From positions 186,001 through 250,000 of the forward strand of contig NZ_BAXZ01000010.1 in the NCBI RefSeq assembly GCF_000684975.1: a stretch of DNA of 64,000 nucleotides, in the 5' to 3' direction. Below are positions 53,062 to 62,681 of the stretch, one piece after another (within the stretch, counting starts at the first letter, position 1; every line of letters starts with the position of its first letter). The DNA comes from Paraburkholderia acidipaludis NBRC 101816 (GTDB lineage: Bacteria > Pseudomonadota > Gammaproteobacteria > Burkholderiales > Burkholderiaceae). Under the pieces are notes generated by a model, which did not search any database, was not told the DNA's origin, and worked only from the letters and a program-made list of their open reading frames with translations. A program made the translations under genes and the position numbers.

Positions 53062-54393
53062 TCAGCTCCGGCGCTTCTTCTCGCGAATCTCGTCCTTGTG
53101 TTCCTCGCGCCATTGCGCGTCGAGTTCGGCAAGGCGCGCGAGCTTCTCGCCGATCTTGCCTTCAAGCCCGCGCGGCGTCGGCTGATACCAGCGCGGCTCG
53201 CGCATGCCGTCCGGCAGATAGGTCTCGCCCGCCGCGTAGGCATCGGGTTCGTCGTGCGCGTAGCGGTATTCGTGGCCGTAGCCCAGTTCCTTCATGAGCT
53301 TGGTGGGCGCGTTGCGCAGATGAACCGGCACGGCACGCGACTGGTCCTTGCCGACAAAGCGCCGCGCCTCGTTGTACGCCATGTAGCCCGCGTTCGACTT
53401 GGGCGCGACGGCCAGGTAGATCACGGCCTGCGCGAGGGCGAGCTCACCCTCGGGGGAACCGAGGCGCTCGTAAGTCTCGGCGGCGTCGAGCGTGATGCGC
53501 CCCGCGCGCGGGTCGGCCAGGCCGATGTCCTCCCACGCCATGCGCACGATGCGCCGCGCGAGGTAGCGCGGGTCGGCGCCGCCGTCGAGCATGCGGCAGA
53601 ACCAGTAGAGCGCGCCGTCCGGGTTGCTGCCGCGCACCGACTTGTGCAGCGCGCTGATCTGGTCGTAGAAGGCGTCGCCGCCCTTGTCGAAGCGACGCAG
53701 ATTCTCCGCGAGCGCACTGCCCAGCAGCGCCGTGTCGATTTCCGTGGACTTCTGCTGCGCGGCGGCGCGCGCCACGATTTCCAGATTGTTCAGGAGCTTG
53801 CGCCCGTCGCCGTCGGCCGAGCCGATCAGCGCCTTCTTCGCCTCGTCCGCGAAGGTCAGGCCGCCCAGCTCCGCGCTGGCGCGCTCGAGCAGCTCGCCCT
53901 GCTCTTCCTCGTCGAGGCTCTTCAGCACGTACACCGCCGCGCGCGACAGCAGCGCACTGTTCACTTCGAACGAGGGGTTTTCAGTCGTCGCGCCGACGAA
54001 CACGAACAGGCCCGATTCCACGTGCGGCAGGAATGCGTCCTGCTGGCTCTTGTTAAAGCGATGGACTTCGTCGACGAACACAAGCGTCTGATGGCCGTGC
54101 GCACGATGCAGCTGCGCGGTCTCCACCGCCTCGCGGATGTCCTTCACGCCCGAGAGCACCGCCGAAAGCGCGATGAATTCGGCGTGAAAGGCGTCGGCCA
54201 TGAGGCGCGCGAGCGTAGTCTTGCCGACGCCCGGCGGCCCCCAGAGGATCATCGAATGCGCTTCGCCGGACTCGAACGCGACACGCAACGGCTTGTTGGG
54301 CCCAAGCAGATGCTTCTGGCCGATGACTTCGTCGATGGAGCGCGGGCGCAGCCGCTCGGCGAGCGGTACGTTGGCACGGGTTTCTTCGAACAT
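53062..54393 (-). CDS. rarA: Replication-associated recombination protein A (MgsA)
   Basis: A 443-aa AAA+ ATPase. Walker A is GPPGVGKTTLARL near residue 50, Walker B is FVDEVHRFNKSQQD, and sensor 1 is GATTENPSFEVNSALLSRA. The C-terminal MgsA tetramer domain includes DYRYPHD-like EYRYAHDEPDAYAAGETYLP. It acts at stalled forks. ATG 54393 (MFEETRAN) is chosen over 54432. It is commonly linked to serS, as here; the lolA gene often found beside it is absent. Confidence 0.94.
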   Translation of the reverse strand: MFEETRANVPLAERLRPRSIDEVIGQKHLLGPNKPLRVAFESGEAHSMILWGPPGVGKTTLARLMADAFHAEFIALSAVLSGVKDIREAVETAQLHRAHGHQTLVFVDEVHRFNKSQQDAFLPHVESGLFVFVGATTENPSFEVNSALLSRAAVYVLKSLDEEEQGELLERASAELGGLTFADEAKKALIGSADGDGRKLLNNLEIVARAAAQQKSTEIDTALLGSALAENLRRFDKGGDAFYDQISALHKSVRGSNPDGALYWFCRMLDGGADPRYLARRIVRMAWEDIGLADPRAGRITLDAAETYERLGSPEGELALAQAVIYLAVAPKSNAGYMAYNEARRFVGKDQSRAVPVHLRNAPTKLMKELGYGHEYRYAHDEPDAYAAGETYLPDGMREPRWYQPTPRGLEGKIGEKLARLAELDAQWREEHKDEIREKKRRS

Positions 54394-54588
54394 GAGGTTT
54401 TCGCGATAATGTCGGCTTTTCGGCGCGACCACTCCAAAAGGGGGAACGTCGGCCGCGCCAGATCCAATCGTGCATTATGACAGTGTGCGGCGGCGGGGCG
54501 AGGTGCGCCGGAACAAGCAGCCACGCCGCGCATGATCCGACCCGAAAATACCAAAATCATTCGACGACACCAGAGGACACTTCTCCCG

Positions 54589-55905
54589 ATGACCCAGGAT
54601 TCACCCGCCGGCGCAGCCGGCTCCACCTACGCCCCGCTCCTGCCGGTGCCCGACGCGCGCCGCCAGTTCCGCACCGGCGACGCCTTCGCGCTGTGGTTCT
54701 CGCTCGGCATCGGCCTGCTCGTCGCGCAAGCGGGCGCATTGCTCGTGCCGGGCCTCGCGCTGCCGGCCGCGCTCGCGGCGATCGGCATCGGCACCGTGAT
54801 CGGCGTGGTGCTGCTCGCGCTCGCGGGCGTGATCGGCACGGATACCGGGCTCGCCGCCATGTCGTCGCTGCGCCCCACGCTCGGCGTGCGCGGCGCCTCG
54901 GTGCCGGCCATCATCAACATGGTGCAGCTCGTGGGCTGGGGCTCGTTCGAGATCATCGTGATGCGCGACTCCGCCGACGCGCTCGCAAAGCAGGCCTTCG
55001 GCTTCTCGGTGCCACTCGTCTGGACGCTGCTGGCCGGCCTCCTCGCGACGCTGCTCGCCGTGAGCGGTCCGCTCTCGTTCGTGCGGCGCTTTTTGCGGAC
55101 GTGGGGGATCTGGCTGCTGCTCGCGGGCGCCGCGTGGCTCACGTGGAATCTGCTCGCGCGCCACGACCTGGGCGCGCTGATGCGCCGCCCCGGCACGGGC
55201 GACATGCCGTTCGGCAGCGCCATCGACCTCGTGGTGGCGATGCCGCTCTCGTGGCTGCCGCTGATTGCCGACTACACGCGCTTTGGCCGCCGCGCCGGCG
55301 AAACCTTCCGCGGCACGCTGGTCGGCTATGGCATCGCGAACCTCTGGTTCTATGCGCTCGGCGCGATCTACGGCCTCGCGGCGGGCGGCGGCGACGCCCT
55401 CCTCACCTCGGCGCTTGCCCAGGCGGGCGGCGGCTTCGCGCTGCTGCTCGTGCTGATCGACGAGGTGGACAACGCCTTCGCCGACATTCACTCGGCCGCC
55501 GTTTCCACCGGGACGTTCTGGACGCGCGCGAGCGTGCCCTGGCTCTCGGCGGCGTTCGGCGCGATCTGCACGCTGATCGGCATCGTCGTGCCGATGGCGC
55601 GTTACGAGAACTTCCTGCTCTTCATCGGTTCGGTGTTCGCGCCGCTCTTCGGCGTCGTGCTGGCCGATCATTTCGTGGTGCGCCGCCGCCGCATCGAACC
55701 CAAGGCGCTCGCCGATCTGAGCGGCGTGTACGGCTATTCGGGCGGCTGGCACGTGAGCGCATTCGTGGCGTGGGTGATCGGCTTCGGCGCCTATCAGGCG
55801 CTCAATCAGTGGCTGCCGAATCTCGGTGCGACGCTGCCGTCGCTCGTGGTCGGCGCGCTTTGCTACCTCGTGCTGGCCAGCCGCCGGCGCGCCGCTTACG
55901 CATAA
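54589..55905 (+). CDS. NCS1-family transporter, CytX-like
   Basis: A 438-aa protein with about 12 hydrophobic segments. FALWFSLGIGLLVAQAGALL near the start, IINMVQLVGWGSFEIIVM near residue 105 and MPLSWLPLIADYTRFGRRAG near residue 215 match the NCS1 nucleobase carriers, especially the CytX (hydroxymethylpyrimidine) subgroup. CytX genes are often TPP-riboswitch controlled, but I see no thi-box upstream and no thiamine genes nearby, so a purine or pyrimidine base is an equal option. ATG 54589 is preferred over 54532. Confidence 0.8.
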   Translation: MTQDSPAGAAGSTYAPLLPVPDARRQFRTGDAFALWFSLGIGLLVAQAGALLVPGLALPAALAAIGIGTVIGVVLLALAGVIGTDTGLAAMSSLRPTLGVRGASVPAIINMVQLVGWGSFEIIVMRDSADALAKQAFGFSVPLVWTLLAGLLATLLAVSGPLSFVRRFLRTWGIWLLLAGAAWLTWNLLARHDLGALMRRPGTGDMPFGSAIDLVVAMPLSWLPLIADYTRFGRRAGETFRGTLVGYGIANLWFYALGAIYGLAAGGGDALLTSALAQAGGGFALLLVLIDEVDNAFADIHSAAVSTGTFWTRASVPWLSAAFGAICTLIGIVVPMARYENFLLFIGSVFAPLFGVVLADHFVVRRRRIEPKALADLSGVYGYSGGWHVSAFVAWVIGFGAYQALNQWLPNLGATLPSLVVGALCYLVLASRRRAAYA

Positions 55906-55935
55906 CGCCGTCAGCTTCGACTAACGCCTGAACCC

Positions 55936-55964
55936 AACGCCGCGCCGCCAGGCGCGGCGTTTTC
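55936..55964 (+). terminator. Terminator after the NCS1 transporter
   Basis: The stem AACGCCGCGCC / GGCGCGGCGTT with a 4-nt loop is followed by TTCG. Confidence 0.75.
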
Positions 55965-55986
55965 GTTCGTGCGAGCGCGATGCATG

Positions 55987-56024
55987 AAAAAAGCCACGCC
56001 GCGAACGATTCGCGGCGTGGCTTG
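55987..56024 (-). terminator. Terminator of the biotin operon
   Basis: On the minus strand the stem AAGCCACGCCGCGA / TCGCGGCGTGGCTT is followed by TTTT, 45 bp beyond the bioB stop. Confidence 0.9.
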
Positions 56025-56067
56025 CTTTCCGGCCGATTCGTATTACCTACGCACCGCCCTCAACGCG

Positions 56068-57141
56068 TCATTCGCAATGGCCGCAGCCAGCGTGCGCAGC
56101 CTTCTCCGACGCAGCGGGCAATTCCTGCGCCGCCTCCGCGCGAATGCCAAGCCGCGCAAGCAGCTTGCGGTCCGCCGCGGCCTGCGGATTGCTCGTAGTA
56201 AGCAACTGGTCGCCGTAGAAGATCGAATTCGCGCCGGCCATGAAGCACAGTGCCTGCAGTGCCTCGTCCATCTGCTCGCGGCCCGCCGAGAGGCGCACCA
56301 TCGCCTTCGGCATGGTGATGCGCGCCACCGCGATCGTGCGCACGAACTCGAACGGGTCGATCGGTTCGGTGCCTTCGAGCGGCGTGCCGTGCACCTGCAC
56401 GAGATTGTTGATGGGCACCGACTCCGGATATGGCTCCATGTTCGCGAGCTGCGCGATCAGCCCGGCGCGCTCGCGGCGCGATTCACCCATGCCGACAATG
56501 CCGCCGCAGCACACGTTGATGCCCGCGTCGCGCACGCGTTCGAGCGTGTCGAGGCGATCCTGGTAAGTACGCGTCGAGATGATCTGGCCGTAGAACTCCG
56601 GCGACGTATCGAGGTTGTGGTTGTAGTAGTCGAGGCCCGCGTCGGCCAGCGCCTGCGCCTGATGCGTCTCGAGCATGCCGAGCGTCACGCAGGTTTCGAG
56701 GCCCATCTCCTTCACGCCGCGGATCATGTCCTTGATCGGCTCCAGATGGCGGTCCTTCGGATTGCGCCACGCCGCGCCCATACAGAAGCGCGTCGCGCCG
56801 TTGTCCTTCGCCACGCGCGCCGCCTTCAGCACCTCGTCCACGGCCATCAGCTTGTCGGCTTCGAGCCCCGTGTCGTAGTGCGACGACTGCGGGCAGTAGG
56901 CGCAGTCCTCTTCGCAGCCGCCCGTCTTGATCGACAGGAGCGTGGAAAGCTGCACGGCGTTCGCGTCGAAATGCTCGCGATGCACCTGCTGCGCGCGGAA
57001 GATCAGGTCGTTGAACGGCAGCTCGTAGAGCGCGGCGACGTCGGCGACGCGCCAACGCGCCGCCGCGTCCTGCGCTTCGGCCGCTGCAGCAGCCGCCTTG
57101 GACTTGCCGAGGCCGGTGATGTCGATGTGGGTTTGCGTCAT
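56068..57141 (-). CDS. bioB: Biotin synthase
   Basis: A 357-aa radical SAM enzyme that inserts sulfur into dethiobiotin. The 4Fe-4S motif is GGCEEDCAYCPQSSHY. Other conserved segments are FCMGAAWRNPKDRH, TLGMLETHQAQALADAGLDY, YYNHNLDTSPEFY and RLSAGREQMDEALQALCF. The C-terminal HAGCGHCE tail with extra Cys is usual in Burkholderia. Last gene of bioA-bioF-bioD-bioB. Confidence 0.97.
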   Translation of the reverse strand: MTQTHIDITGLGKSKAAAAAAEAQDAAARWRVADVAALYELPFNDLIFRAQQVHREHFDANAVQLSTLLSIKTGGCEEDCAYCPQSSHYDTGLEADKLMAVDEVLKAARVAKDNGATRFCMGAAWRNPKDRHLEPIKDMIRGVKEMGLETCVTLGMLETHQAQALADAGLDYYNHNLDTSPEFYGQIISTRTYQDRLDTLERVRDAGINVCCGGIVGMGESRRERAGLIAQLANMEPYPESVPINNLVQVHGTPLEGTEPIDPFEFVRTIAVARITMPKAMVRLSAGREQMDEALQALCFMAGANSIFYGDQLLTTSNPQAAADRKLLARLGIRAEAAQELPAASEKAAHAGCGHCE

Positions 57142-57214
57142 GGTGTCAGGGTCCTTCGCGACGTTGACTTTTAGCAGTTCAAAGCAAATTTCAATGCAAG
57201 CCTTAATGCAGACG

Positions 57215-57943
57215 TCAATGCAATACCGGCGCGGCTGAGTCGGCGCCAAGCCGCCTGAGCAAAGCATCGATGTCCAGGTGCTGTGCCGCTTCGTCGGCGC
57301 TCGCGCCGCGCAGATGCGGCACGACGCCGATGAGCGGCGCACCGTACTGCGCGGAAAGGCGCTCGCGCAGTGCGTCGACGTTTTCTTCGGGGAACGTCAT
57401 GGCCGGGTCGATACGGTTCGCCACCCAGCCGGCGAGCGCGAGGCCGCGCGCCGCGATCGCCTCCGCGGTAAGCAGCGCATGACTGATGCAGCCGAGCCGC
57501 ATGCCGACCACGAGCACCACGGGCAGACCCAGCGCAACGGCGAGGTCGGCGGTGTCGTGCTGCGCCGTGAGCGGCACGCGAAAACCGCCCACGCTCTCGA
57601 CCACGACGACCTCGGCGCGCTTGCAGGCCTCCCGATGGCACGCGACGATGCGTTCCATGTCGAGCGTCACGCCTTCCAGCGCGGCCGCGATATGCGGCGC
57701 GGCGGGCTCCTTGAGCAGGAACGGCGTGCGGATTTCGGGCGGCAGCAGCACGCTCGCGGCGGCATCGAGCTGGTCGGCGTCTTCGTTGCGCCACACGCCG
57801 TCGCGCTCGTATGCGCCGGCGGCAATGGGCTTGAGCGCCGCCGCGAGCAGACCCTTGCCGGCGAAGCCGCGCAGCAGGGCCGCGCTCACGAACGTCTTGC
57901 CGATCTCCGTATCGGTGCCGGTGACGAAGAGCGAAAGTGTCAT
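57215..57943 (-). CDS. bioD: Dethiobiotin synthetase
   Basis: A 242-aa ATP-dependent carboxylase. The P-loop is VTGTDTEIGKTFVSAAL at the N-terminus. LKPIAAG with the substrate Lys and VVVESVGGFRVPL are family motifs. The start overlaps the bioF stop (ATGA), so it is translationally coupled. Confidence 0.95.
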   Translation of the reverse strand: MTLSLFVTGTDTEIGKTFVSAALLRGFAGKGLLAAALKPIAAGAYERDGVWRNEDADQLDAAASVLLPPEIRTPFLLKEPAAPHIAAALEGVTLDMERIVACHREACKRAEVVVVESVGGFRVPLTAQHDTADLAVALGLPVVLVVGMRLGCISHALLTAEAIAARGLALAGWVANRIDPAMTFPEENVDALRERLSAQYGAPLIGVVPHLRGASADEAAQHLDIDALLRRLGADSAAPVLH

Positions 57944-59136
57944 CGTGTGCCCTCCCGGGTTGCCCGGCTCGCGCGCTGCAGCGAGGCGTCCAGTCGATCG
58001 AGATCCGCGTCCGAATGCGCGGCCGACAGCGAGATGCGCAGCCGCGACGTGCCCTCCGGCACCGTTGGCGGGCGAATGGCGGGCACCCACAGGCCATCGC
58101 GCTCCAGCGTGACTTGCAGCGCGAGCGTGGCGTCGTTCGCGCCCACCACGAGCGGCTGAACGGCCGTCTGCGAATCGACCGGCAGCCAGCACGTCTCCTT
58201 GAGCATCGCCCGCGTGCGTCCGATCAGCTTGCCCAGATGAGCGCGCCGCGCGTCGCCTTCGTCGCCCGCAATGATGCGCAGGCTGGCCGACACCGCATGC
58301 GCGACCGCCGGCGCCGAAGCCGTCGTGAAGATATACGGGCGCGCGCGCTGCACGAGCCACTCGACGACCGTGGCATGCGCCGTGACGAACGCCCCCGCCA
58401 CACCCGCCGCCTTGCCTAGCGTGCCGACCATCACGAGATACGGCGAGCGCAGCGCGGCTTCGGCCACGGCCCCGCGCCCCTGCGGGCCGAGCACGCCAAA
58501 GCCGTGCGCATCGTCGACGATGAGCCAGGCTTGATGGCGCTCGGCCAGTTCGACGAGACGTGCGAGCGGCGCGACGTCGCCGTCCATGCTGAACACGGTG
58601 TCGGTGACGATCGCCTTCGGGCCGTCGGCGGACGCCTCCAGCATCGCGCCGAGCGCCTCCATGTCGGCATGCGGGTAGATCTGCACGTCGGCGCGCGAAA
58701 GGCGCGCGCCGTCGATCAGCGACGCGTGATTGAGCGCATCGCAAAAGAGCGTCGTGCCGCGGCCGGCCAGCGCGGTCACGATGGCCAGATTCGCCATGTA
58801 ACCCGTGCTGAAATACAGCGCGCGCGCATTCTCGACAAAGCCGCCCGCGAATTCGGCGAGATCGTCCTCCAGTTGCGCGTGCGCGCGCGAATGCCCGCCG
58901 AGCAGATGCGAGCCGCCGCTGCCCGCGCCATAGCGCTGCGCGCCTTCGGCCAACGCGGCGACGAGCTGCGGATGCGAGGCAAGCCCGAGATAGTCGTTGC
59001 TCGCGAAGCCGATGGTCTCGCGGCCGTCCACGAGCATGTGCGCGCCGCAGGGCGTGTCGATCGTGCGGCGGCGGCGACGCAGGCCGCGCGTATCCAGTTC
59101 GCGCAGGCCTTGTTCGAGGGTGTCGAGGAGGTGCAT
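57940..59136 (-). CDS. bioF: 8-amino-7-oxononanoate synthase
   Basis: A 398-aa PLP enzyme that condenses pimeloyl-ACP/CoA with alanine. FASNDYLGLASHPQLV, GSGGSHLLGGHSRAHAQLE, DDAHGFGVLGPQG and GTLGKAAGVAGAFV with the PLP Lys are present. It starts at 59136 in the last base of the bioA stop region (TGATG), again coupled. The frame extends upstream to 59802, but this is bioA antiphase sequence. Confidence 0.95.
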   Translation of the reverse strand: MHLLDTLEQGLRELDTRGLRRRRRTIDTPCGAHMLVDGRETIGFASNDYLGLASHPQLVAALAEGAQRYGAGSGGSHLLGGHSRAHAQLEDDLAEFAGGFVENARALYFSTGYMANLAIVTALAGRGTTLFCDALNHASLIDGARLSRADVQIYPHADMEALGAMLEASADGPKAIVTDTVFSMDGDVAPLARLVELAERHQAWLIVDDAHGFGVLGPQGRGAVAEAALRSPYLVMVGTLGKAAGVAGAFVTAHATVVEWLVQRARPYIFTTASAPAVAHAVSASLRIIAGDEGDARRAHLGKLIGRTRAMLKETCWLPVDSQTAVQPLVVGANDATLALQVTLERDGLWVPAIRPPTVPEGTSRLRISLSAAHSDADLDRLDASLQRASRATREGTR

Positions 59137-60491
59137 CAGCGGTCCTCCGCGACGACGGCGTCGAAGGTTTCGAGCGCGCGTTCTGCGAGCAGCGTCTGGG
59201 TCTGCGCGTCGAGAACGTATGGCGGCATGACGTAGACGGTCGTGCCGATCGGGCGCAGCAGCAGCTCGCGCGTCAGCGCCGCTTCGAAGAAGCGCCGCGA
59301 GAACGAGGCCGCGCGCGAGCGGTCTTCGATCGCGGCGTCGAACGCGAGGATCGTGCCGCACTGGCGCACGTTGCGCACGAGCGGATGCGTGGCGAGCGGG
59401 CCGAACGCCTCGCGCAGTCGTGCCGACTTGCGCGCATTGGCGGCCAGCACGTCGCCCTGCTCGATCAGATCGAGCGTGGCGAGCGCGGCGCGGCACGCGA
59501 GCGGATTGCCCGTGTACGAGTGCGAGTGCAAAAAACCGCGCGTGGTGTCGTCGTCGTAGAACGCTTCGAAGATCGCATCGCGCGAGAGCACGATCGAAAG
59601 CGGCAGATAGCCGCCGCTGATGCCCTTCGACAGCGTCAGCAGGTCGGGCCAGATGCCGGCCTGCTCGCACGCGAAGAACGTACCGGTGCGGCCGCAGCCC
59701 ACGGCGATTTCGTCGGCGATCAGATGCACGCGGTAGCGGTCGCACAGTGCGCGCAGCCCCCTGAGGTAGGCCGGATCGTGCATGGCCATGCCTGCCGCGC
59801 ATTGCACGAGCGGCTCGACGATCAGCGCCGCGATATGTTCGCTGCGCGCCTCGAACAGCCGCTCGACGTCGGCGAGCGCGCGCTGCGCCACGTCGGCCGC
59901 GCTCTCGCCCGTCTGCGCGCCACGCGCATCGGGCGACGCGACCACGTGCGCATGATGCAGCAGCGGATCGTAAGCATCCCTGAACAGCTTCACATCCGTG
60001 ACACCGAGCGCGCCGATCGTTTCGCCGTGGTAGCTGTTGGCGAGGCAGACGAACTCGCGCTTGCCGCTTTCGCCACGGTTACGCCAGGCGTGAAAGCTCA
60101 TCTTCAGCGCGATCTCGACCGCCGAGGCGCCATCGGACGCGAAGAACGCGTGGCCGAGCACCTGCCCCGTAAGCGCCGCGAGCCGCTCGGCCAGCTCGAC
60201 CGCCGGCTCGTGCGTGCAGCCCGCGAGCATGACGTGCTCGAGCGTGTCGAGCTGCGCCTTGAGCGCGGCGTTGATCGACGGGTTCGCGTGGCCGAACAGG
60301 TTCACCCACCACGAACTGATGGCGTCCAGATAGCGGCGACCGTCACGGTCGTAGAGCCACGGCCCTTCGCCGCGCGCCACCGCGACTAGCGGCAGACGCT
60401 CGTGGTGCTTCATCTGGGTGCAGGGGTGCCACACGGCGCGCAGGCTGCGCTCGACCCAGCGGTCGGTGGCGAGATTGGAATGCGAATTCAA
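59136..60491 (-). CDS. bioA: Adenosylmethionine-8-amino-7-oxononanoate aminotransferase
   Basis: A 451-aa class III aminotransferase that uses SAM as amino donor for diaminopelargonate. VWHPCTQMKHHERLPL is the BioA hallmark. SSWWVNLFGHANP, DGASAVEIALKMSFH and TLSKGISGGYLPLS with the PLP Lys are present. It is the first gene of the operon. No pimeloyl genes (bioC/bioH) are in the window. Confidence 0.96.
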   Translation of the reverse strand: MNSHSNLATDRWVERSLRAVWHPCTQMKHHERLPLVAVARGEGPWLYDRDGRRYLDAISSWWVNLFGHANPSINAALKAQLDTLEHVMLAGCTHEPAVELAERLAALTGQVLGHAFFASDGASAVEIALKMSFHAWRNRGESGKREFVCLANSYHGETIGALGVTDVKLFRDAYDPLLHHAHVVASPDARGAQTGESAADVAQRALADVERLFEARSEHIAALIVEPLVQCAAGMAMHDPAYLRGLRALCDRYRVHLIADEIAVGCGRTGTFFACEQAGIWPDLLTLSKGISGGYLPLSIVLSRDAIFEAFYDDDTTRGFLHSHSYTGNPLACRAALATLDLIEQGDVLAANARKSARLREAFGPLATHPLVRNVRQCGTILAFDAAIEDRSRAASFSRRFFEAALTRELLLRPIGTTVYVMPPYVLDAQTQTLLAERALETFDAVVAEDR

Positions 60492-60842
60492 GTACGACTC
60501 CCGATACGACAGCGGGACCGAGATTAGCGCGAACGCCCGCGCAATGCACTACCCCAAAAATAGCGCTGCGAAGCGTCGCGGGGCGAGGTTCGATGCGGTT
60601 CGGCACAGCAAAAGGCCGATCGCCCGCGATACCCGCAAAAGCGCGTAGATGACGACGGCAAAGTCAGGCTCGCTTATGCAAAAAAATCTGTGCGCAGCGG
60701 CGGGAGAGCGGCGCAAAAATGGGGCCGCGCCGCAGCGGACAGCGCGCCAGCAGGAAAAAACTAGGAGGAAATCGAAGCGGAGGACAGCAGAGAAAGCGGC
60801 AACAGCGCCGGCAGCCTGCACGCGCCGCGCACGAAGGCGCGC
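60492..60842. other. Intergenic region upstream of bioA
   Basis: About 350 bp. It should contain the bio promoter and the end of the hydrolase transcript. I see no clear BirA-type operator or terminator. A Lys/Arg-rich 65-codon plus-strand frame (60649-60846) is listed under rejected. Confidence 0.45.
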
Positions 60843-62255
60843 CTAGCGGCTTGCGAGCGCGTGACCGTCGTTGTCTGCGGTTTCGGCGGCGGCCGGCACA
60901 ACACCCGCGCTCGCGTCGTTGCGCGCGACGACGGCCGCGTCGTCGGACCAGACCACGGTGCTGTTGACCGCATACAGATGGCAAGCGTCGCTACTGTGCT
61001 TTTCGCAGTTCGCGATTGCCACGGCCATCGGATTGTCGCCGCCTTCGGCCCACGACCACGCGCCCGAATCGGAAACGGCAAACGCACGGGTCGGATACTG
61101 CTTGAGGAAGTTGCGGTAGCCGTCGCGGCCAGCCTGGTCGAGGAACGGTACGGCGCCCACCGAATCGATGCCCGCATAGCCGGTGCCGCTCGGCGCCTCG
61201 GGCGCGGCCACGCGGTACTGCACGGCCGTGGGCATGCCCTCGCGGGCGAGGAATGCTTCCACGCGCGGCCACCAGATCTGCACGCCGTCCCGGTCGCCCA
61301 CGAGACGGTGCGCGTCGTTCTTGTACGAACCGAAGTCGACGAGCTGCGCGGCGGCGGCGGGTGCAGATTCACCCGGCTGCGCATCGGCCTGCGCGCTGCG
61401 ATAGGCCGCGAACATCTTCGTGACGAGATCCGGCGTCCATACCGAATCGTTGTCGCCATAGAGCCAGAGCGAAGCCACGCGCGCCTTGCTGCCGTAGCCG
61501 CCGAATGCCTGGGTGAGGTTGTCCTGCCAGCCTGCGCAGGCATCCTGCCGCAAGCCGCCCGAGAAATTGATCAAGGCGCGCACGCCTTTCGCGGCTTCGG
61601 TGCCGTAGGCCATGGTCGCAAGGCCGCCGTGCGAAGTGCCGGCCACGGCGATGTGCTTCGCGTCCACGTAAGGCTGCTTCGACATGTAGTCGATCGTCGC
61701 GGCGATGTCGGCCGCCTGGCCGAGGCCGTTGCTCGCCACGTCGCAACCGTCCTGCTCGTAAGTACCGCCCGAGCCCGCGAAGCCGCGGCGGTTCGGCGCG
61801 ACCACCACGTAGCCGCGGCGCACGAACTCGCGCGCGAACGACACGGGGTCGCTGCGCGTCTGGTAGCGCGGGTCGCCGGGAATCTTGCCGTGGTTGAACA
61901 CGATCATCGGGAACGGGCCGGGGCCGTCCGGGCGGTAGATCGTGGTTTCGAGCGTGACGTCGGCGTCGCCTGCCACCGGAATGCGGATCACCTGCTCGTT
62001 GAGGTCGGCGCGCACGGCGGGCAGCCAGGCGTCGTCGAGCGCGAGGGGGGACACTTTGGCACTGCCGAGGGGACCGGACGCGAGCGGCGCGGTGTGCGCT
62101 GCGGGAGCGGAAGTCTGCGGACCGGTCTGGAACTGCGCCTGCGCGTCGGCAAGCGGCGCCGCCTGAGCGGCTGAATGCGCGGCCGAAAGCACGAACGACA
62201 GCAGACACGCCGTGCCAGCCAACATCCATCCGCCAAGGAGCTTCCTGTACGCCAT
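60843..62255 (-). CDS. Secreted alpha/beta hydrolase (dienelactone-hydrolase/peptidase-like)
   Basis: A 470-aa protein. The signal peptide is residues about 1-35 (MAYRKLLGGWML...AAQA). An Ala/Pro-rich linker precedes a domain starting near residue 85. TTIYRPDGPGPFPMIVFNHG is the beta-strand and oxyanion region, and IAVAGTSHGGLATMAYG is the nucleophile elbow (G-T-S-H-G). Asp in LYGDNDSVW and His in KNDAHRLVGD fit as the rest of the triad. Substrate unknown. ATG 62255 is chosen because the signal peptide begins there. Confidence 0.8.
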   Translation of the reverse strand: MAYRKLLGGWMLAGTACLLSFVLSAAHSAAQAAPLADAQAQFQTGPQTSAPAAHTAPLASGPLGSAKVSPLALDDAWLPAVRADLNEQVIRIPVAGDADVTLETTIYRPDGPGPFPMIVFNHGKIPGDPRYQTRSDPVSFAREFVRRGYVVVAPNRRGFAGSGGTYEQDGCDVASNGLGQAADIAATIDYMSKQPYVDAKHIAVAGTSHGGLATMAYGTEAAKGVRALINFSGGLRQDACAGWQDNLTQAFGGYGSKARVASLWLYGDNDSVWTPDLVTKMFAAYRSAQADAQPGESAPAAAAQLVDFGSYKNDAHRLVGDRDGVQIWWPRVEAFLAREGMPTAVQYRVAAPEAPSGTGYAGIDSVGAVPFLDQAGRDGYRNFLKQYPTRAFAVSDSGAWSWAEGGDNPMAVAIANCEKHSSDACHLYAVNSTVVWSDDAAVVARNDASAGVVPAAAETADNDGHALASR

Positions 62256-62681
62256 TCGCAAACCCGCCTGCGACAAACCTGCCGAATCCGTCTTACCCCG
62301 GCCGGCCCGTTTCCGGCACAACGAAAACCCTTGCGCATGCCGCGAGACATGTGCCGATGGGATCCGTCGTGGGAAAAAGCCGATCGGAACATCGCTGCGG
62401 CATCGCTGCCGCTACCGGTATCCGCTGCACCAAGGCCGACCGGACACCGTGAGTGGATCCTCGCACGACAAAATATTGTTGCGCAATTCAGGGCTTACCC
62501 CGGCATAAGGCATGCCAGCGCCCCGAAGGCCCGTCTGGCAGGCGATACGCGAGAGTCCATCCGTATCAGTCCCAATGCGGACGCGCGCGACGTCCGCATG
62601 GCGAAGCTGAAACCGTTGTGTAAGGGAGCGATGCGCCGAAGCGGCGGCCAGGCTGCGGCGAACGCCGCGAGGCGAAGAGAT
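62256..62681. other. Intergenic region upstream of the hydrolase
   Basis: About 425 bp with no supported gene. It should contain the hydrolase promoter. Confidence 0.45.

Noticed and set aside
54394..54588. TPP riboswitch upstream of the CytX-like transporter
   Set aside because: The conserved thi-box segments (CTGAGA and the second-arm motif) are not present.
60649..60846. Lys/Arg-rich 65-codon plus-strand frame upstream of bioA
   Set aside because: Considered as a histone-like small protein, but it lacks a ribosome site and overlaps the end of the hydrolase gene; low complexity explains it.
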